Assembly (NCBI GenBank): GCA_036266075.1
Contig: DATANV010000015.1
Coordinates: 88,566 to 152,565, forward strand
DNA from: VRUE01 sp036266075
GTDB lineage: Bacteria; Actinomycetota; Thermoleophilia; Solirubrobacterales; 70-9
DNA length: 64,000 bases
Reading direction: 5' to 3'
A program made the position numbers and the translations under genes. Shown here in pieces: positions 16,789 through 24,828 of the stretch. The notes under the pieces are model-generated. The model was not told the origin of the DNA and ran no database searches. It saw nothing but the letters and a program-made list of their open reading frames with translations. Position 1 is the stretch's first letter, and the number at the start of each line of letters is the position of its first letter.

Positions 16789-18171
16789 TCAGGCGGGCGG
16801 CGTCGCGCGCTGCGACCCGAGCAGCGGCCAGGCGAGCGCCGCGCCGAACAGTGCGACCAGGGCAGCGACCAACAGCACCGCGTCGAGGCCGGCGACGATC
16901 GCCTCCCTGCCGCTCGGGCCGCCGGCCAGGTGGTGCGCGAAGATCGCGCCCAGGCCGGCGACGCCCGTAGCGATCCCGAGCTGGCGGAAGGTGTTGTTGA
17001 TACCCGAGGCGAGGCCGCTGCGCTCGACCGGCAGGACGCTGACCATCGCCGCCGCCAGGGCGGGGCTGATCGTCCCCACCGCCAGGCCACCGACCAGCAG
17101 GCCGGGGAGCAGGGCGGTCCAATCGGAGCTGCCGTTGGCGGTGCGCATCAACAGCAGCGAGAGGCCGATTAGCACGAGCCCGGCGGTCAGCGGGATGCGC
17201 AGCGGCAGGCGGCCGGTGAGGCGCCCCGAGATCGGCGCGACGACGACCAGGACCAGGGTCAGGGGCAGGATGCGCAGGCCGGCGCCGGTCGCCGAGAGGC
17301 CGAGGCCGACCTGCAGGTAGATCGCCAGGAAGAGAAGCAACGGGTAGAGGGCGACCGATTGCGCGAAGGCAACCAGCGCGGTGCCGCTGAAGGCCGGGAT
17401 CCGGAACAAGTGCAGGGGCAGCATCGGCGCCCGCGAGCGCATCTCGATCGCGATGAAGACGAGCGCCAGCACCGCGCCGCCGGCCAGCGCAGCGACTATC
17501 GGGGCGCTGCCCCAGCCATCCTCGTTGCCGCGAATCAGGCCATAGGTCAGGAGAAAGCAGGCCGCGCCGAAGCTCGCCATGCCGGCGAGGTCGAGCGGCG
17601 GCGCTGAGCTGTCCTGCGACTCGGGCAGCCTGCGGGCGGTCTGCCAGACGAGCAGCGCGGCGACGGGCAGGTTGACGAAGAAGATCCAGCGCCAGGAGAG
17701 CGTGTCGGTCAGCAGGCCGCCGACCAACGGGCCGATGGCCAGGGAGGCGCCGGTGATCCCGCCCCAGACGCCGAGGGCGAAGCCGCGCTCGGCTCCCCGG
17801 AACTCGTCGGCGAGGATCGCCAGCGAGGAGGCGAACATCGCCGCCGCGCCGACTCCCTGGGCGGCGCGCGAGAGATCGAGGACGAGCGCGGAGGGAGCGA
17901 CGCCGCAGAGCGCCGAGAAGGTGGCGAAGGCGACGAGCCCGCCGGCGAAGATTCGCCGGCGACCGACGCGGTCGGCGAGCGATCCCCAGCCGAGTAGCGT
18001 CGCCGCCAGGGCCAGCGCGTAGGCATCGATCACCCACTGCAGCTCACCGAAGCTGGCGCCGAGGTCGGTACGGATCGCCGGCAGGGCTACGTTGACGACG
18101 GTTACGTCGAGCAGCAGGATCGCCGTCGCCGCCGAGACGACGATCAGCGTCGTCCAGCGGGCCCGGCTCAC
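16789..18171 (-). CDS. MFS drug exporter, DHA2 (14-helix) type
   Basis: 460 residues from a GTG. Motif C-like sequence near the N-terminus (ILLLDVTVVNVALPAI, the D1 motif of DHA2 exporters), motif A GSLADRVGRRRIFAGG, and WRWIFFVNLPVA are diagnostic for EmrB/QacA-type proteins with 14 helices. The likely action is proton-driven export of drugs or other hydrophobic compounds. Substrate cannot be told from sequence. No dedicated regulator is adjacent. The 3' neighbour in transcription direction is the antiporter (convergent). Confidence 0.9.
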   Translation of the reverse strand: MSRARWTTLIVVSAATAILLLDVTVVNVALPAIRTDLGASFGELQWVIDAYALALAATLLGWGSLADRVGRRRIFAGGLVAFATFSALCGVAPSALVLDLSRAAQGVGAAAMFASSLAILADEFRGAERGFALGVWGGITGASLAIGPLVGGLLTDTLSWRWIFFVNLPVAALLVWQTARRLPESQDSSAPPLDLAGMASFGAACFLLTYGLIRGNEDGWGSAPIVAALAGGAVLALVFIAIEMRSRAPMLPLHLFRIPAFSGTALVAFAQSVALYPLLLFLAIYLQVGLGLSATGAGLRILPLTLVLVVVAPISGRLTGRLPLRIPLTAGLVLIGLSLLLMRTANGSSDWTALLPGLLVGGLAVGTISPALAAAMVSVLPVERSGLASGINNTFRQLGIATGVAGLGAIFAHHLAGGPSGREAIVAGLDAVLLVAALVALFGAALAWPLLGSQRATPPA

Positions 18172-18199
18172 CGCTGCCGTCCGCCCCTCTCGGTTTCGC

Positions 18200-19099
18200 T
18201 CAGGCCGGGGCGCCGGCGACGAGTCGCTCCTCGACCCAGCCGGTCGAGGCGATGTGCTTGCTCATCCCGAGCTGCTTCGGTTCGGCGCCGAGCGCCAGGC
18301 CAACCAGCTGCGGCAGGTGCAGAACCGCGAGGCCCAGCTCGCGATTGACCGCCTTCGCCGCCTCGGGCTGCTGCATGTCGAGGTTCAGGTGGCAGAGCGG
18401 GCAGGGGGTGACCAGGCAGTCGGCCCCGGCGTCGAGGGCGTCGCCGACGTGGGTGCCGGCCTGGCGCAGCGAGGTCTCGCGGTTCATCGTGATCACCGGG
18501 AAGCCGCAGCACTTGCGGGCGCCGTCGTACTCGACGACCTCGCCGCCGAGAACCTCGATCAGCTTCTCCAGGTAGAGGTCGCGCTCCGGGAACTCCTCGT
18601 AGCCGAGCCGCTCCTTGGGGCGCACGATGTAGCAGCCGTAGAAGGGACCGACGCGCAGGCCGGAGAGCGGCCGCACGACCTTTTCGGCCAGCTGGTCGAG
18701 CCCGTAGTCCTCGACCAGCAGCCAGAGGAAGTTTTTGTTGGTGAAGCCGTCCTTGCCCTTCTCGTAGGCGAGGCCCTGGCCGCTCAGCACCTCATTGATG
18801 TGGGCGCGGTAGGCCGAGTCGGCGTCGAGCCGCTGCTGGCACTCCGACTGCGCCCCCTGGCAGGTCGAGCAGATGTTCATCATCGCCAGGCCGGTCTGCT
18901 GGGCGAGGGCGAAGGTGCGGGCGTTGAGCGTATCGGCGAGCTCCTGGTTGTGCTCGGCGATGATCCCGGCGCCGCAGCAGTTGGCGCGGTCGAGTTCGAC
19001 CAGCTCGATCCCGAGCTTCTCGGCCACGATCGCCATCGAGCCGTGCAGCTCCGTGGTGAAGCCGCGCGAGACGCAGCCGGGCCAGTAGGCGAGCTTCAT
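18200..19099 (-). CDS. CCG-domain (HdrB-like) subunit of succinate dehydrogenase, SdhE type
   Basis: 299 residues, ATG overlapping the sdhB stop by 4 nt (ATGA). Two CCG domains of the heterodisulfide-reductase-B family are present, each with C...CC...CxxC: first YWPGC, NCCGAG, CSTC; second FYGC, KCCGFP, CPLC. There are no obvious transmembrane helices. In archaeal and some bacterial type-E succinate dehydrogenases a subunit of this kind (SdhE) replaces the haem-binding membrane anchors and passes electrons to quinone. Its position as third gene after sdhA and sdhB supports that role. The small SdhF partner is not in this window. Confidence 0.85.
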   Translation of the reverse strand: MKLAYWPGCVSRGFTTELHGSMAIVAEKLGIELVELDRANCCGAGIIAEHNQELADTLNARTFALAQQTGLAMMNICSTCQGAQSECQQRLDADSAYRAHINEVLSGQGLAYEKGKDGFTNKNFLWLLVEDYGLDQLAEKVVRPLSGLRVGPFYGCYIVRPKERLGYEEFPERDLYLEKLIEVLGGEVVEYDGARKCCGFPVITMNRETSLRQAGTHVGDALDAGADCLVTPCPLCHLNLDMQQPEAAKAVNRELGLAVLHLPQLVGLALGAEPKQLGMSKHIASTGWVEERLVAGAPA

Positions 19100-20241
19100 G
19101 ACTCCTCGCTTTCCGCGGCGGCTGCTGCCTCCGCCACCATCGTCTCGTCGCTGGGCTCGTCGGGCTCCGGTTCGACGTCCTCCTCGCCCCGGATGTAGAT
19201 GTTGAATTCCTCGCGGTGCTCCTCGGTGTGCTTGTAGATCGCCTTGACCTCGTCCTGGGCGGTGCCGGGCAGCTTCGGGTGGATGCCGGGGATCAGCTTG
19301 GAGAGCGACCGTGCCTTGCCGGTTTTGATCGCCCGCAGCACGGTCGGCAGCGAGACGATCAGCTCTTTGATCCCCTGGGGTTTGAGCTTGCCTTTGAGGC
19401 CGGGGGCGTAGGACTCCTGGATCAGCAGCGACTCGTCGTTGGTGCCGAATTTCTCGATGATCTTGGTCATCGCGGTCACATGGTTGTGGCCGTTGTTGGG
19501 GTCGTCGACTCCCTCCTCGCCGGCTTTGCGGCGCAGGCGCATGATCTGGTCCATCGGCGCGACCCCCTTCGGGCAGGCGTCGATGCAGCTGAAGCAGTGG
19601 GTGCAGTCGTAGATCCCGTGCGGATCCTCGGCCAGGTCGTGCAGGCGCTCCTTGGTCTCCGCGTCGCGCGGGTCGCCGACGAAGCGGTAGGCCTTGGCCA
19701 GCGCGGCGGGGCCGATGAAGTCGGGGTCGGCCTCCATCGAGAGGCAGGAGGAGACGCAGGCGCCGCACTGGATGCAGGCCATCGACTGGGTGATGTCGAT
19801 CATCGACTCGGGCTCGACCACGTACTCGCGCTCGGGCGCCTCGCCGTGCGGCAGCAGCCATGGGGTGACGCGGCGGATCTTGGTCCAGTGCGTCGACTCC
19901 ATGTCGGTGATCAGGTCCTTGATCACGGGCATGTTGCCCATCGGCTCGACGACGATCGGCTCGCCGCCGCCGTTGCGCCGGTTGGCCGCCTCGTGCGCCT
20001 CGCCGATCTGCGTCTTGCAGGCCAGCGTCGAGGAGCCGTTGACCTTCATCCCGCAGGAGCCGCAGATCGCCGCCCGGCAGGAGCAGCGCACCGCGAGCGA
20101 GCCGTCGTCGCGGTCCTTGGCCTGCAGGATCCCGTCGAGCACTGACAGCGAGGGGTCGAGGTCGACCTTGAACTCCTCCCAGTACGGTCCCTCGCCGCTC
20201 TCGGGCTGGTAGCGGCGGACTTTCAAGGTGTAGGAGGCCAT
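19096..20241 (-). CDS. sdhB: Succinate dehydrogenase iron-sulfur subunit, long form
   Basis: 381 residues, about 120 more than classical SdhB. It carries electrons from SdhA to the membrane subunit. N-terminal [2Fe-2S] ligands are CSCRAAICGSCGMKVNG with a later LAC. Ferredoxin-type cluster ligands are CIQCGACVSSC and CTHCFSCIDACPKG. The C-terminal extension ends in an acidic Ala/Glu tail (EPDEPSDETMVAEAAAAAESEES). The start is 4 nt after the sdhA stop and the end overlaps the SdhE-like gene, so the three are one operon. The extension is shared by type-E enzymes that interact with SdhE; that link is inferred. Confidence 0.93.
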   Translation of the reverse strand: MASYTLKVRRYQPESGEGPYWEEFKVDLDPSLSVLDGILQAKDRDDGSLAVRCSCRAAICGSCGMKVNGSSTLACKTQIGEAHEAANRRNGGGEPIVVEPMGNMPVIKDLITDMESTHWTKIRRVTPWLLPHGEAPEREYVVEPESMIDITQSMACIQCGACVSSCLSMEADPDFIGPAALAKAYRFVGDPRDAETKERLHDLAEDPHGIYDCTHCFSCIDACPKGVAPMDQIMRLRRKAGEEGVDDPNNGHNHVTAMTKIIEKFGTNDESLLIQESYAPGLKGKLKPQGIKELIVSLPTVLRAIKTGKARSLSKLIPGIHPKLPGTAQDEVKAIYKHTEEHREEFNIYIRGEEDVEPEPDEPSDETMVAEAAAAAESEES

Positions 20242-20245
20242 CGTC

Positions 20246-21934
20246 CTAGTACTTCCTCTCTTCGGGTTCCCACTGGGTGATCGTCACCTCTGAGTATGAG
20301 ATCTCCGGCCCGTCGGCACCCAGCTGCAGGTCGATGTGTTTCAGCCACTCCTCGTCGTTGCGCTCGGGGAAGTCGGTCCTGTACTGGGCGCCACGGCTCT
20401 CCTTGCGCTCCAGCGCGGCGAGGCAGGTGCACTCGGCGTTGTCGAGCATGTAGCCCAGCTCGATCGCGCCCAGCAGGTCCTGGTTGAAGATGCTGCCCTT
20501 GTCGTCGACGTAGGCCGAGGCGGCCTCCTCTTTCAGGCGGCGGACGATCTCCAGCGCTTCCTGGATGCCGGCCTCGTCGCGGAAGACGGCGACCTTGGCG
20601 TCCATCGTCTCGCCAAGCTCGAGCTTGATCTCTGAGACGCGGCGGCCCGAGCCCTTCTCGCGGGCTGCGATCGCGTCGATGCCAGCCTGCTCCTCCTCGA
20701 GCATCGCACCGCTGGGGCGGGCGCCCTCGATCCGCTTGGCGCGGGCCGCGGCGTCGATGCCCGAACGGCGGCCGAAGATCAGCGTGTCGAGCAGCGAGTT
20801 GGCGCCCAGCCGGTTGCCGCCGTGGACCGAGACGCAGGCGACCTCGCCGGCGGCGTAGAGGCCGGGGATCTCGGTGCGGCCGTCGACGTCGGTCTTGACG
20901 CCACCCATCGTGTAGTGGTTGCCGGGCTTGATGCGGATCGGTTCCTTGGTGATGTCGACGCCGGCGAAGTCGCGGCCGACGAGGACGATCTCGCGCAGCG
21001 CCTCGTGGATTCGCTTCTTCGGCACCACCGTGATGTCGAGTGCGACGGTGCCGTCGGGGAAGCCGCGGCCCTCGTTGATCTCGGTCTGCTCGGCGCGGGA
21101 GACGACGTCGCGCGAGGCGAGTTCCATCTTGTTTGGCGCGTAGCGCTCCATGAAGCGTTCGCCCTTGGCATTCAGCAGGTGCGCGCCCTCGCCGCGTGCC
21201 CCCTCGGTGATCAGGAAGCCCTTGCCGGCGAGCGTCGTCGGGTGATACTGGATCATCTCCATGTCCATCAGCTTTGCCCCGGCGCGGTAGGCCATCGCGA
21301 TCCCGTCGCCGGTGCAGATCAAGGCGTTGGTCGTCGGCTTCCAGGCCTGGCCGTTGCCGCCGCTGGCGAGGATCACCGCCTTGGCGCTGAAGAGCTGCAT
21401 CGAGCCGTCGGCGATGTTGCGGGTGACGACCCCGCAGCACTCGCCCTGCTCGTCGAGCGCCAGCGCCGTGCAGAACCACTCCTCGTAGCGGGCGATCTGC
21501 TCGCCGTGCTTCATCAGCTGCTCGTAGAGGACATGCATGATCGCCTGGCCGGTGATGTCGGCGACGTAATAGGTGCGGGCGGCCGAGGCTCCGCCGAAGG
21601 CGCGGGTGCCGAGCTTGCCTTCCTCGTTGCGGTGGAAGGTGACGCCGAGGTGCTCGAGGTGGAGGATCTCCTCCGGTGCCTCGCGGCACATGATCTCGAT
21701 CGCGTCCTGGTCGCCGAGGTAATCGGAGCCCTTGACCGTGTCGAAGGCGTGCGACTCCCAGGAGTCGCCCGGGTTCAGCGCCGCATTGATCCCGCCTTGG
21801 GCCGCGTTGGAATGCGAGCGCACGGGGTGGACCTTGCTGAGGATCCCGACCGATACGCCATGCTCGGCGGCCGCCAGAGCCGCCCTCTGGCCGGCTAGGC
21901 CGGCGCCGATCACCAGTACGTCATGCGTGGGCAC
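20246..21934 (-). CDS. sdhA: Succinate dehydrogenase flavoprotein subunit
   Basis: About 562 residues from the GTG at 21934, supported by a TATAGA box ending 10 nt upstream; a TTG at 21958 is possible but lies inside a hairpin. It oxidises succinate to fumarate. The FAD fold is DVLVIGAGLAGQRAALAAAEHG; the covalent flavin His is in VRSHSNAAQGGINAAL; the active-site segments are QYHPTTLAGKGFLITEGARGEG and NHYTMGGVKTDVDGRT. The C-terminal catalytic part (ERKESRGAQYRTDFPERND) is intact. First gene of the sdhA-sdhB-sdhE-like unit. Confidence 0.95.
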   Translation of the reverse strand: MPTHDVLVIGAGLAGQRAALAAAEHGVSVGILSKVHPVRSHSNAAQGGINAALNPGDSWESHAFDTVKGSDYLGDQDAIEIMCREAPEEILHLEHLGVTFHRNEEGKLGTRAFGGASAARTYYVADITGQAIMHVLYEQLMKHGEQIARYEEWFCTALALDEQGECCGVVTRNIADGSMQLFSAKAVILASGGNGQAWKPTTNALICTGDGIAMAYRAGAKLMDMEMIQYHPTTLAGKGFLITEGARGEGAHLLNAKGERFMERYAPNKMELASRDVVSRAEQTEINEGRGFPDGTVALDITVVPKKRIHEALREIVLVGRDFAGVDITKEPIRIKPGNHYTMGGVKTDVDGRTEIPGLYAAGEVACVSVHGGNRLGANSLLDTLIFGRRSGIDAAARAKRIEGARPSGAMLEEEQAGIDAIAAREKGSGRRVSEIKLELGETMDAKVAVFRDEAGIQEALEIVRRLKEEAASAYVDDKGSIFNQDLLGAIELGYMLDNAECTCLAALERKESRGAQYRTDFPERNDEEWLKHIDLQLGADGPEISYSEVTITQWEPEERKY

Positions 21935-21944
21935 GGGCGCGCAC

Positions 21945-21950
21945 TCTATA
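21945..21950 (-). promoter_or_regulatory. Candidate -10 box of sdhA
   Basis: On the minus strand TATAGA lies 10 nt before the GTG at 21934. It fits a transcript starting a few bases before the start codon. Confidence 0.4.
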
Positions 21951-21956
21951 GAGCCC

Positions 21957-21980
21957 AAATCCGACTTCGCGGTCGGATTT
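21957..21980. terminator. Hairpin between the island genes and sdhA
   Basis: Arms AAATCCGAC (21957-21965) and GTCGGATTT (21972-21980) are perfect, with a 6-nt loop. It lies 35 nt after the stop of the 98-residue gene on the minus strand and just upstream of the sdhA promoter, so it may end the island transcript or act in sdhA control. Confidence 0.5.
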
Positions 21981-22015
21981 TCGACCGGGTTACCGGCCGG
22001 TCGAGGCCGCTTCCC

Positions 22016-22312
22016 TCAGAGCTGGGAAAAGGCGACGTACAGCGAGCCAACCGCGAGGAGCAGCAGGGCCAGAGCCCGCATGAACGCGGTCAGCACGGCA
22101 AGCGCCGCGAGCAGCAGCTCGGCGAGACCCCTCTCGTCGCGGAGGGTGAACAGGAGCTGCACCACCCGATCTCGTGGGCCTACGACCAACATCCGGCAGA
22201 GGCGCCGCGCGTTGCGGTCGAAGGCTTGGCCGGTCGTCAGATAGATCAGCCGGGGGAAGACCCATCTGTCGCGCAGGTCTCGCAGGAACAGTGTTCGCAG
22301 GATCACGACCAT
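22016..22312 (-). CDS. Small protein with C-terminal transmembrane helices, unknown
   Basis: 98 residues from the ATG at 22312, which lies 10 nt inside the 3' end of the gene upstream, so the two are probably coupled. The first 60 residues are rich in Arg and Leu (LRTLFLRDLRDRWVFPRL, RNARRLCRMLVV). The last ~35 residues form one or two hydrophobic helices (LAELLLAALAVLTAFMRALALLLLAVGSLYVAF). I do not recognise the family. The longer reading of this frame to 22864 overlaps the better-supported upstream gene and is rejected. Function unknown; it may be a membrane effector of the small locus. Confidence 0.5.
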   Translation of the reverse strand: MVVILRTLFLRDLRDRWVFPRLIYLTTGQAFDRNARRLCRMLVVGPRDRVVQLLFTLRDERGLAELLLAALAVLTAFMRALALLLLAVGSLYVAFSQL

Positions 22313-22875
22313 CGGACCGTTACGCGCCCGTGGGCTTCTGCCGCTCGGAAGCGGTTCTGGCAGATGACGATCGGCTGCGCGAGCTTGATCCGTGCGGCTT
22401 GCGCCTCGACTACCGAGCTCATCGGGAGTTCGACCACGTCGACGCCGAGGCTTTCCAGTTCTCTCAGCCGTCGGAGCTGGATCGGCACGTCTGCATGCTC
22501 GCCACTCAGCTTCCAGCGTTTGAAGTCGCGCAACAGACGGGGCTGGCCGCCGAAGAAAGCCGGGTCGGAGCGACCATCGGCTATGCGGATCCTGCCGTGA
22601 GCGATGGCGGTGCGGGTTCGATCTCTCTCGAGGCGAAACGACTCGCTCAATTGACCCAGCTCGCTCGCACACGCCCGCGCCTCCAGCACCTGCGCGAGGG
22701 TTGCCTCGAACTCTGTTCGCGCGTACGTCGCCAAGCAGTAAGCGTCCACCGTCGGCAGCGCGCTGCAGAGGTCCTCGGCTGGACTGTCGTTGACGAGGAC
22801 GACGGCGATTCGATTGCAATCCCGGGCATGTGCGGATGAGGCTCCGGCCTGAACGACCTGCCATCGGTCCCGCAA
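22303..22875 (-). CDS. Unknown protein, possibly PIN-like, divergent from an HTH gene
   Basis: 190 residues from a TTG at 22875 with a very good Shine-Dalgarno (GAGGAG, 6-nt spacing), which argues the frame is real. No family is certain. An early segment RIAVVLVNDSPAED, a middle acidic strand-helix (YARTEFEATLAQVLEA), and a late segment PIVICQNRFRAAEAHG resemble the layout of PIN-domain ribonucleases, in which the last part normally reads vTxDrrlaxAA; the key Asp is not conserved here. The gene diverges from a MbcA/Xre-like antitoxin gene 226 nt away. A toxin-like role is a guess. Confidence 0.55.
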   Translation of the reverse strand: MRDRWQVVQAGASSAHARDCNRIAVVLVNDSPAEDLCSALPTVDAYCLATYARTEFEATLAQVLEARACASELGQLSESFRLERDRTRTAIAHGRIRIADGRSDPAFFGGQPRLLRDFKRWKLSGEHADVPIQLRRLRELESLGVDVVELPMSSVVEAQAARIKLAQPIVICQNRFRAAEAHGRVTVRWS

Positions 22876-23101
22876 TCCAATCTCCTCTCCCTAGCCTGAT
22901 CCTTTTGGTACGTATCTGTTAGCCGACTGGTCCCTCCCGAGACTCGGGAAGCTATCAGCGCTTTGTCGGCCTGTCAATAAACCTCTAATGACCGTCCAAT
23001 GGTGGAATTGTGCCTGCCTATCGACGTTCTTGTGTTAGAGTTCCGAACTACGTGGTATTTCATATGACGATCATGAAGCAGCTATCGAAGCAACATTTGC
23101 T
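22876..23101. promoter_or_regulatory. AT-richer divergent promoter region with two palindromes
   Basis: This 226-nt gap separates the unknown gene (minus) from the HTH gene (plus) and is visibly richer in A/T than its surroundings. It holds a perfect palindrome TCCCGAG-A-CTCGGGA (22935-22949) and a second AGTTC-C-GAACT (23039-23049). Both are candidate operators for the HTH protein. No RNA gene is seen. Confidence 0.5.
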
Positions 23102-23602
23102 ATGAACCACGACGAGGCGCGCGCAGCTCTGCTGACCGTCGGTCAGCCGCCCGTGGTCGTCTTGCGCGCGCTTCGCTCCGAGCTCAACCTGAGCGACTTC
23201 GTCCTCAGCGGGGTCGTCGGCCGGAGCGCCCAGACCGTGCGCCGCTGGCGTCGCACGGAGGACAGCGTCGACGTGCCCGACATGGCCGCGAACGCGATCG
23301 ACGACTTACGGACGATCGTCGCCATGCTCCTGCGAGCGGGCTTCGACGGCCCGATGGTCAAGAGCTTCCTGCTGTCGCGCAACACGGGGCTTGGGCAGGA
23401 CCGGCCGCTGGATGGGCTGCGGGCGGGTGTCGGCGCGTTCCGGCGAGTCGAGTACGTCGCCGAATGCTTTGCCATCGGGATCGCTTCCGAGCCGGGCCCG
23501 GCTCTCTCCGTGGATGACCGCGAGGAGCGCGAGCCCGTCACCGCCGCTCGTTCGCAGGTTGCCCCGGACTCGGCTCACCAGCCGGTGGCCGTCCGGCGCT
23601 GA
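23102..23602 (+). CDS. HTH protein resembling Xre/MbcA/ParS-type antitoxins
   Basis: 166 residues. An HTH is predicted at ~30-55 (LSDFVLSGVVGRSAQTVRRWRR). It is followed at ~85-120 by a DUF2384-like toxin-binding segment: 'FLLSRNTGLGQDRPLDGLRAG' matches the WLxxpNxxLgGxxPldlLxxG pattern of the family, with 'VEYVAECFAIGI' after it. The last ~40 residues look disordered. Family members normally neutralise a RES or similar toxin next to them and repress their own operon. Here the neighbour is on the opposite strand. Converges with the M28 peptidase gene. Confidence 0.65.
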   Translation: MNHDEARAALLTVGQPPVVVLRALRSELNLSDFVLSGVVGRSAQTVRRWRRTEDSVDVPDMAANAIDDLRTIVAMLLRAGFDGPMVKSFLLSRNTGLGQDRPLDGLRAGVGAFRRVEYVAECFAIGIASEPGPALSVDDREEREPVTAARSQVAPDSAHQPVAVRR

Positions 23603-23618
23603 GCCGGGGACGGTCCGG

Positions 23619-24794
23619 CTACAACCAGCGTTGGTCGAGCCGCCTGATCGCGGCTTCGGCGAGGCAGATGCCGTCGGCGACCGTGTCGAAGTCGACGTTC
23701 TCGGCGAGGTCGTGCCACCAGTGGTAGTTGGCCGGCTGCTTGAGGTCGGTGCAGCTGGCGATCACGGCCGTCTGGTAGCCGGCCGCCAGCGACTCGAGGC
23801 CGTCGGTGCCGTTGCGCAGGCGCAGGTTGGGATAGAGCCATATGCCCAGCTCCTCCGCCAGGCCGTCGAGCAGAGCTAGCGCCTGCGGCGAGTACTCGCG
23901 CATCTTCAGAAAACCCTCGCCACGCAGGACCAGCAGGTGCGGCGAGCCGATCGACTCCAGGCAGAGAAAGACCGTGCTCTCGCGCGGCAGCCGCGGGAAG
24001 TGGCGCTCGCCGAAGGCCTTGATGCCCTCGCTGAAGGACTCCTCCGAGCCGACCGAGAGGAGGACGACGCGCAGGTCCTCGGGCGGCTCGGCGAGCAGCC
24101 GTTCGGCCAGGGCGAGCAGGGCGACGACGGCGGTGCCGTTGTCGTTGGCGCCGGGGACGACGTCGCGCAGGCCGATCTCGGTCATCGCCGCCGCCGAGCC
24201 GGCGCCGAGCAGCACCCCGAGCCTGGCAAGCACGCGCCGGCCGGTCAGCGCGCCCAGCGCCGCCAGGACCGGCCCGCCGAGCACCGGCGCCATCAGCGGC
24301 GGGCTGGTGTCGCTGCGCTCGATCAACCCCAGCCGGTCGCCGATCTCGGGCAGCCGCGGGTGGAAGACGAGGCCCGAGTGGGCGGCGTCGTGGTGCGCGA
24401 TGAGGACGACGGTGCGCTCGGCGTCTGCCGCACCCAGCTCGCAGACAACGTTGTAGGTGGTGCGTCGTGGCAGGGCGCGGCGCAGCAGGCGCTTGCCGGG
24501 TGGGAAGTCGGTTGCCATGGCAGCTGCGGCTGCGGCGGCGATCGCGCCGCCAAGCAGCCGCCGCCCGCGCAAGGCCAGCGTTCCGCCCAGTGCCCCCAGG
24601 GCAGCGCCGATGCCGAGCGGCCACCAGTACGTGCCGTGGGCTGGCTCGGCCTCGATCCGTGCCTCGGCGCCCAGCTCGGCAAAGCGCTCGAGGAGCCACT
24701 CGGCCGCGCGCCGCTCTCCCTCTGAGGCGGAGGGGCGGTCGATCTGCTCGAGCTGCTCGAGCCGGCGGCGCAGAAGACCTTTGTCTACATGCAT
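23619..24794 (-). CDS. M28-family metallopeptidase with internal membrane segments
   Basis: 391 residues. Zinc ligands of the M28 aminopeptidase fold are visible: VLIAHHDAAHSG (H-x-D), PGANDNGTAVVALL (bridging Asp), SVGSEESFSEGI (catalytic Glu-Glu), ESIGSP (Asp/Glu position) and a C-terminal HWWHD. Unusually, two hydrophobic stretches (WWPLGIGAALGALGGTLALRG... near 60-90 and MAPVLGGPVLAALGAL... near 170-200) interrupt the fold, suggesting membrane attachment. A TAGGGT box lies 7 nt before the ATG and there is no Shine-Dalgarno. Only 34 nt separate it from the divergent site-2 protease gene. Confidence 0.85.
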   Translation of the reverse strand: MHVDKGLLRRRLEQLEQIDRPSASEGERRAAEWLLERFAELGAEARIEAEPAHGTYWWPLGIGAALGALGGTLALRGRRLLGGAIAAAAAAAMATDFPPGKRLLRRALPRRTTYNVVCELGAADAERTVVLIAHHDAAHSGLVFHPRLPEIGDRLGLIERSDTSPPLMAPVLGGPVLAALGALTGRRVLARLGVLLGAGSAAAMTEIGLRDVVPGANDNGTAVVALLALAERLLAEPPEDLRVVLLSVGSEESFSEGIKAFGERHFPRLPRESTVFLCLESIGSPHLLVLRGEGFLKMREYSPQALALLDGLAEELGIWLYPNLRLRNGTDGLESLAAGYQTAVIASCTDLKQPANYHWWHDLAENVDFDTVADGICLAEAAIRRLDQRWL

Positions 24795-24801
24795 CCGCCC
24801 G

Positions 24802-24807
24802 ACCCTA
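24802..24807 (-). promoter_or_regulatory. Candidate -10 box of the M28 peptidase gene
   Basis: TAGGGT (minus strand) is 7 nt before the ATG at 24794, without a ribosome binding site. The promoter sits inside the 34-nt gap to the divergent protease gene, so the two promoters must overlap. Confidence 0.4.
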
Positions 24808-24828
24808 TCTGCCGCTTACCATTCGCTC

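Noticed and set aside
22174..22839. 221-codon plus-strand frame over the island genes
   Set aside because: No ribosome site, shadow-like composition, and it opposes the 190-residue gene with a strong Shine-Dalgarno.
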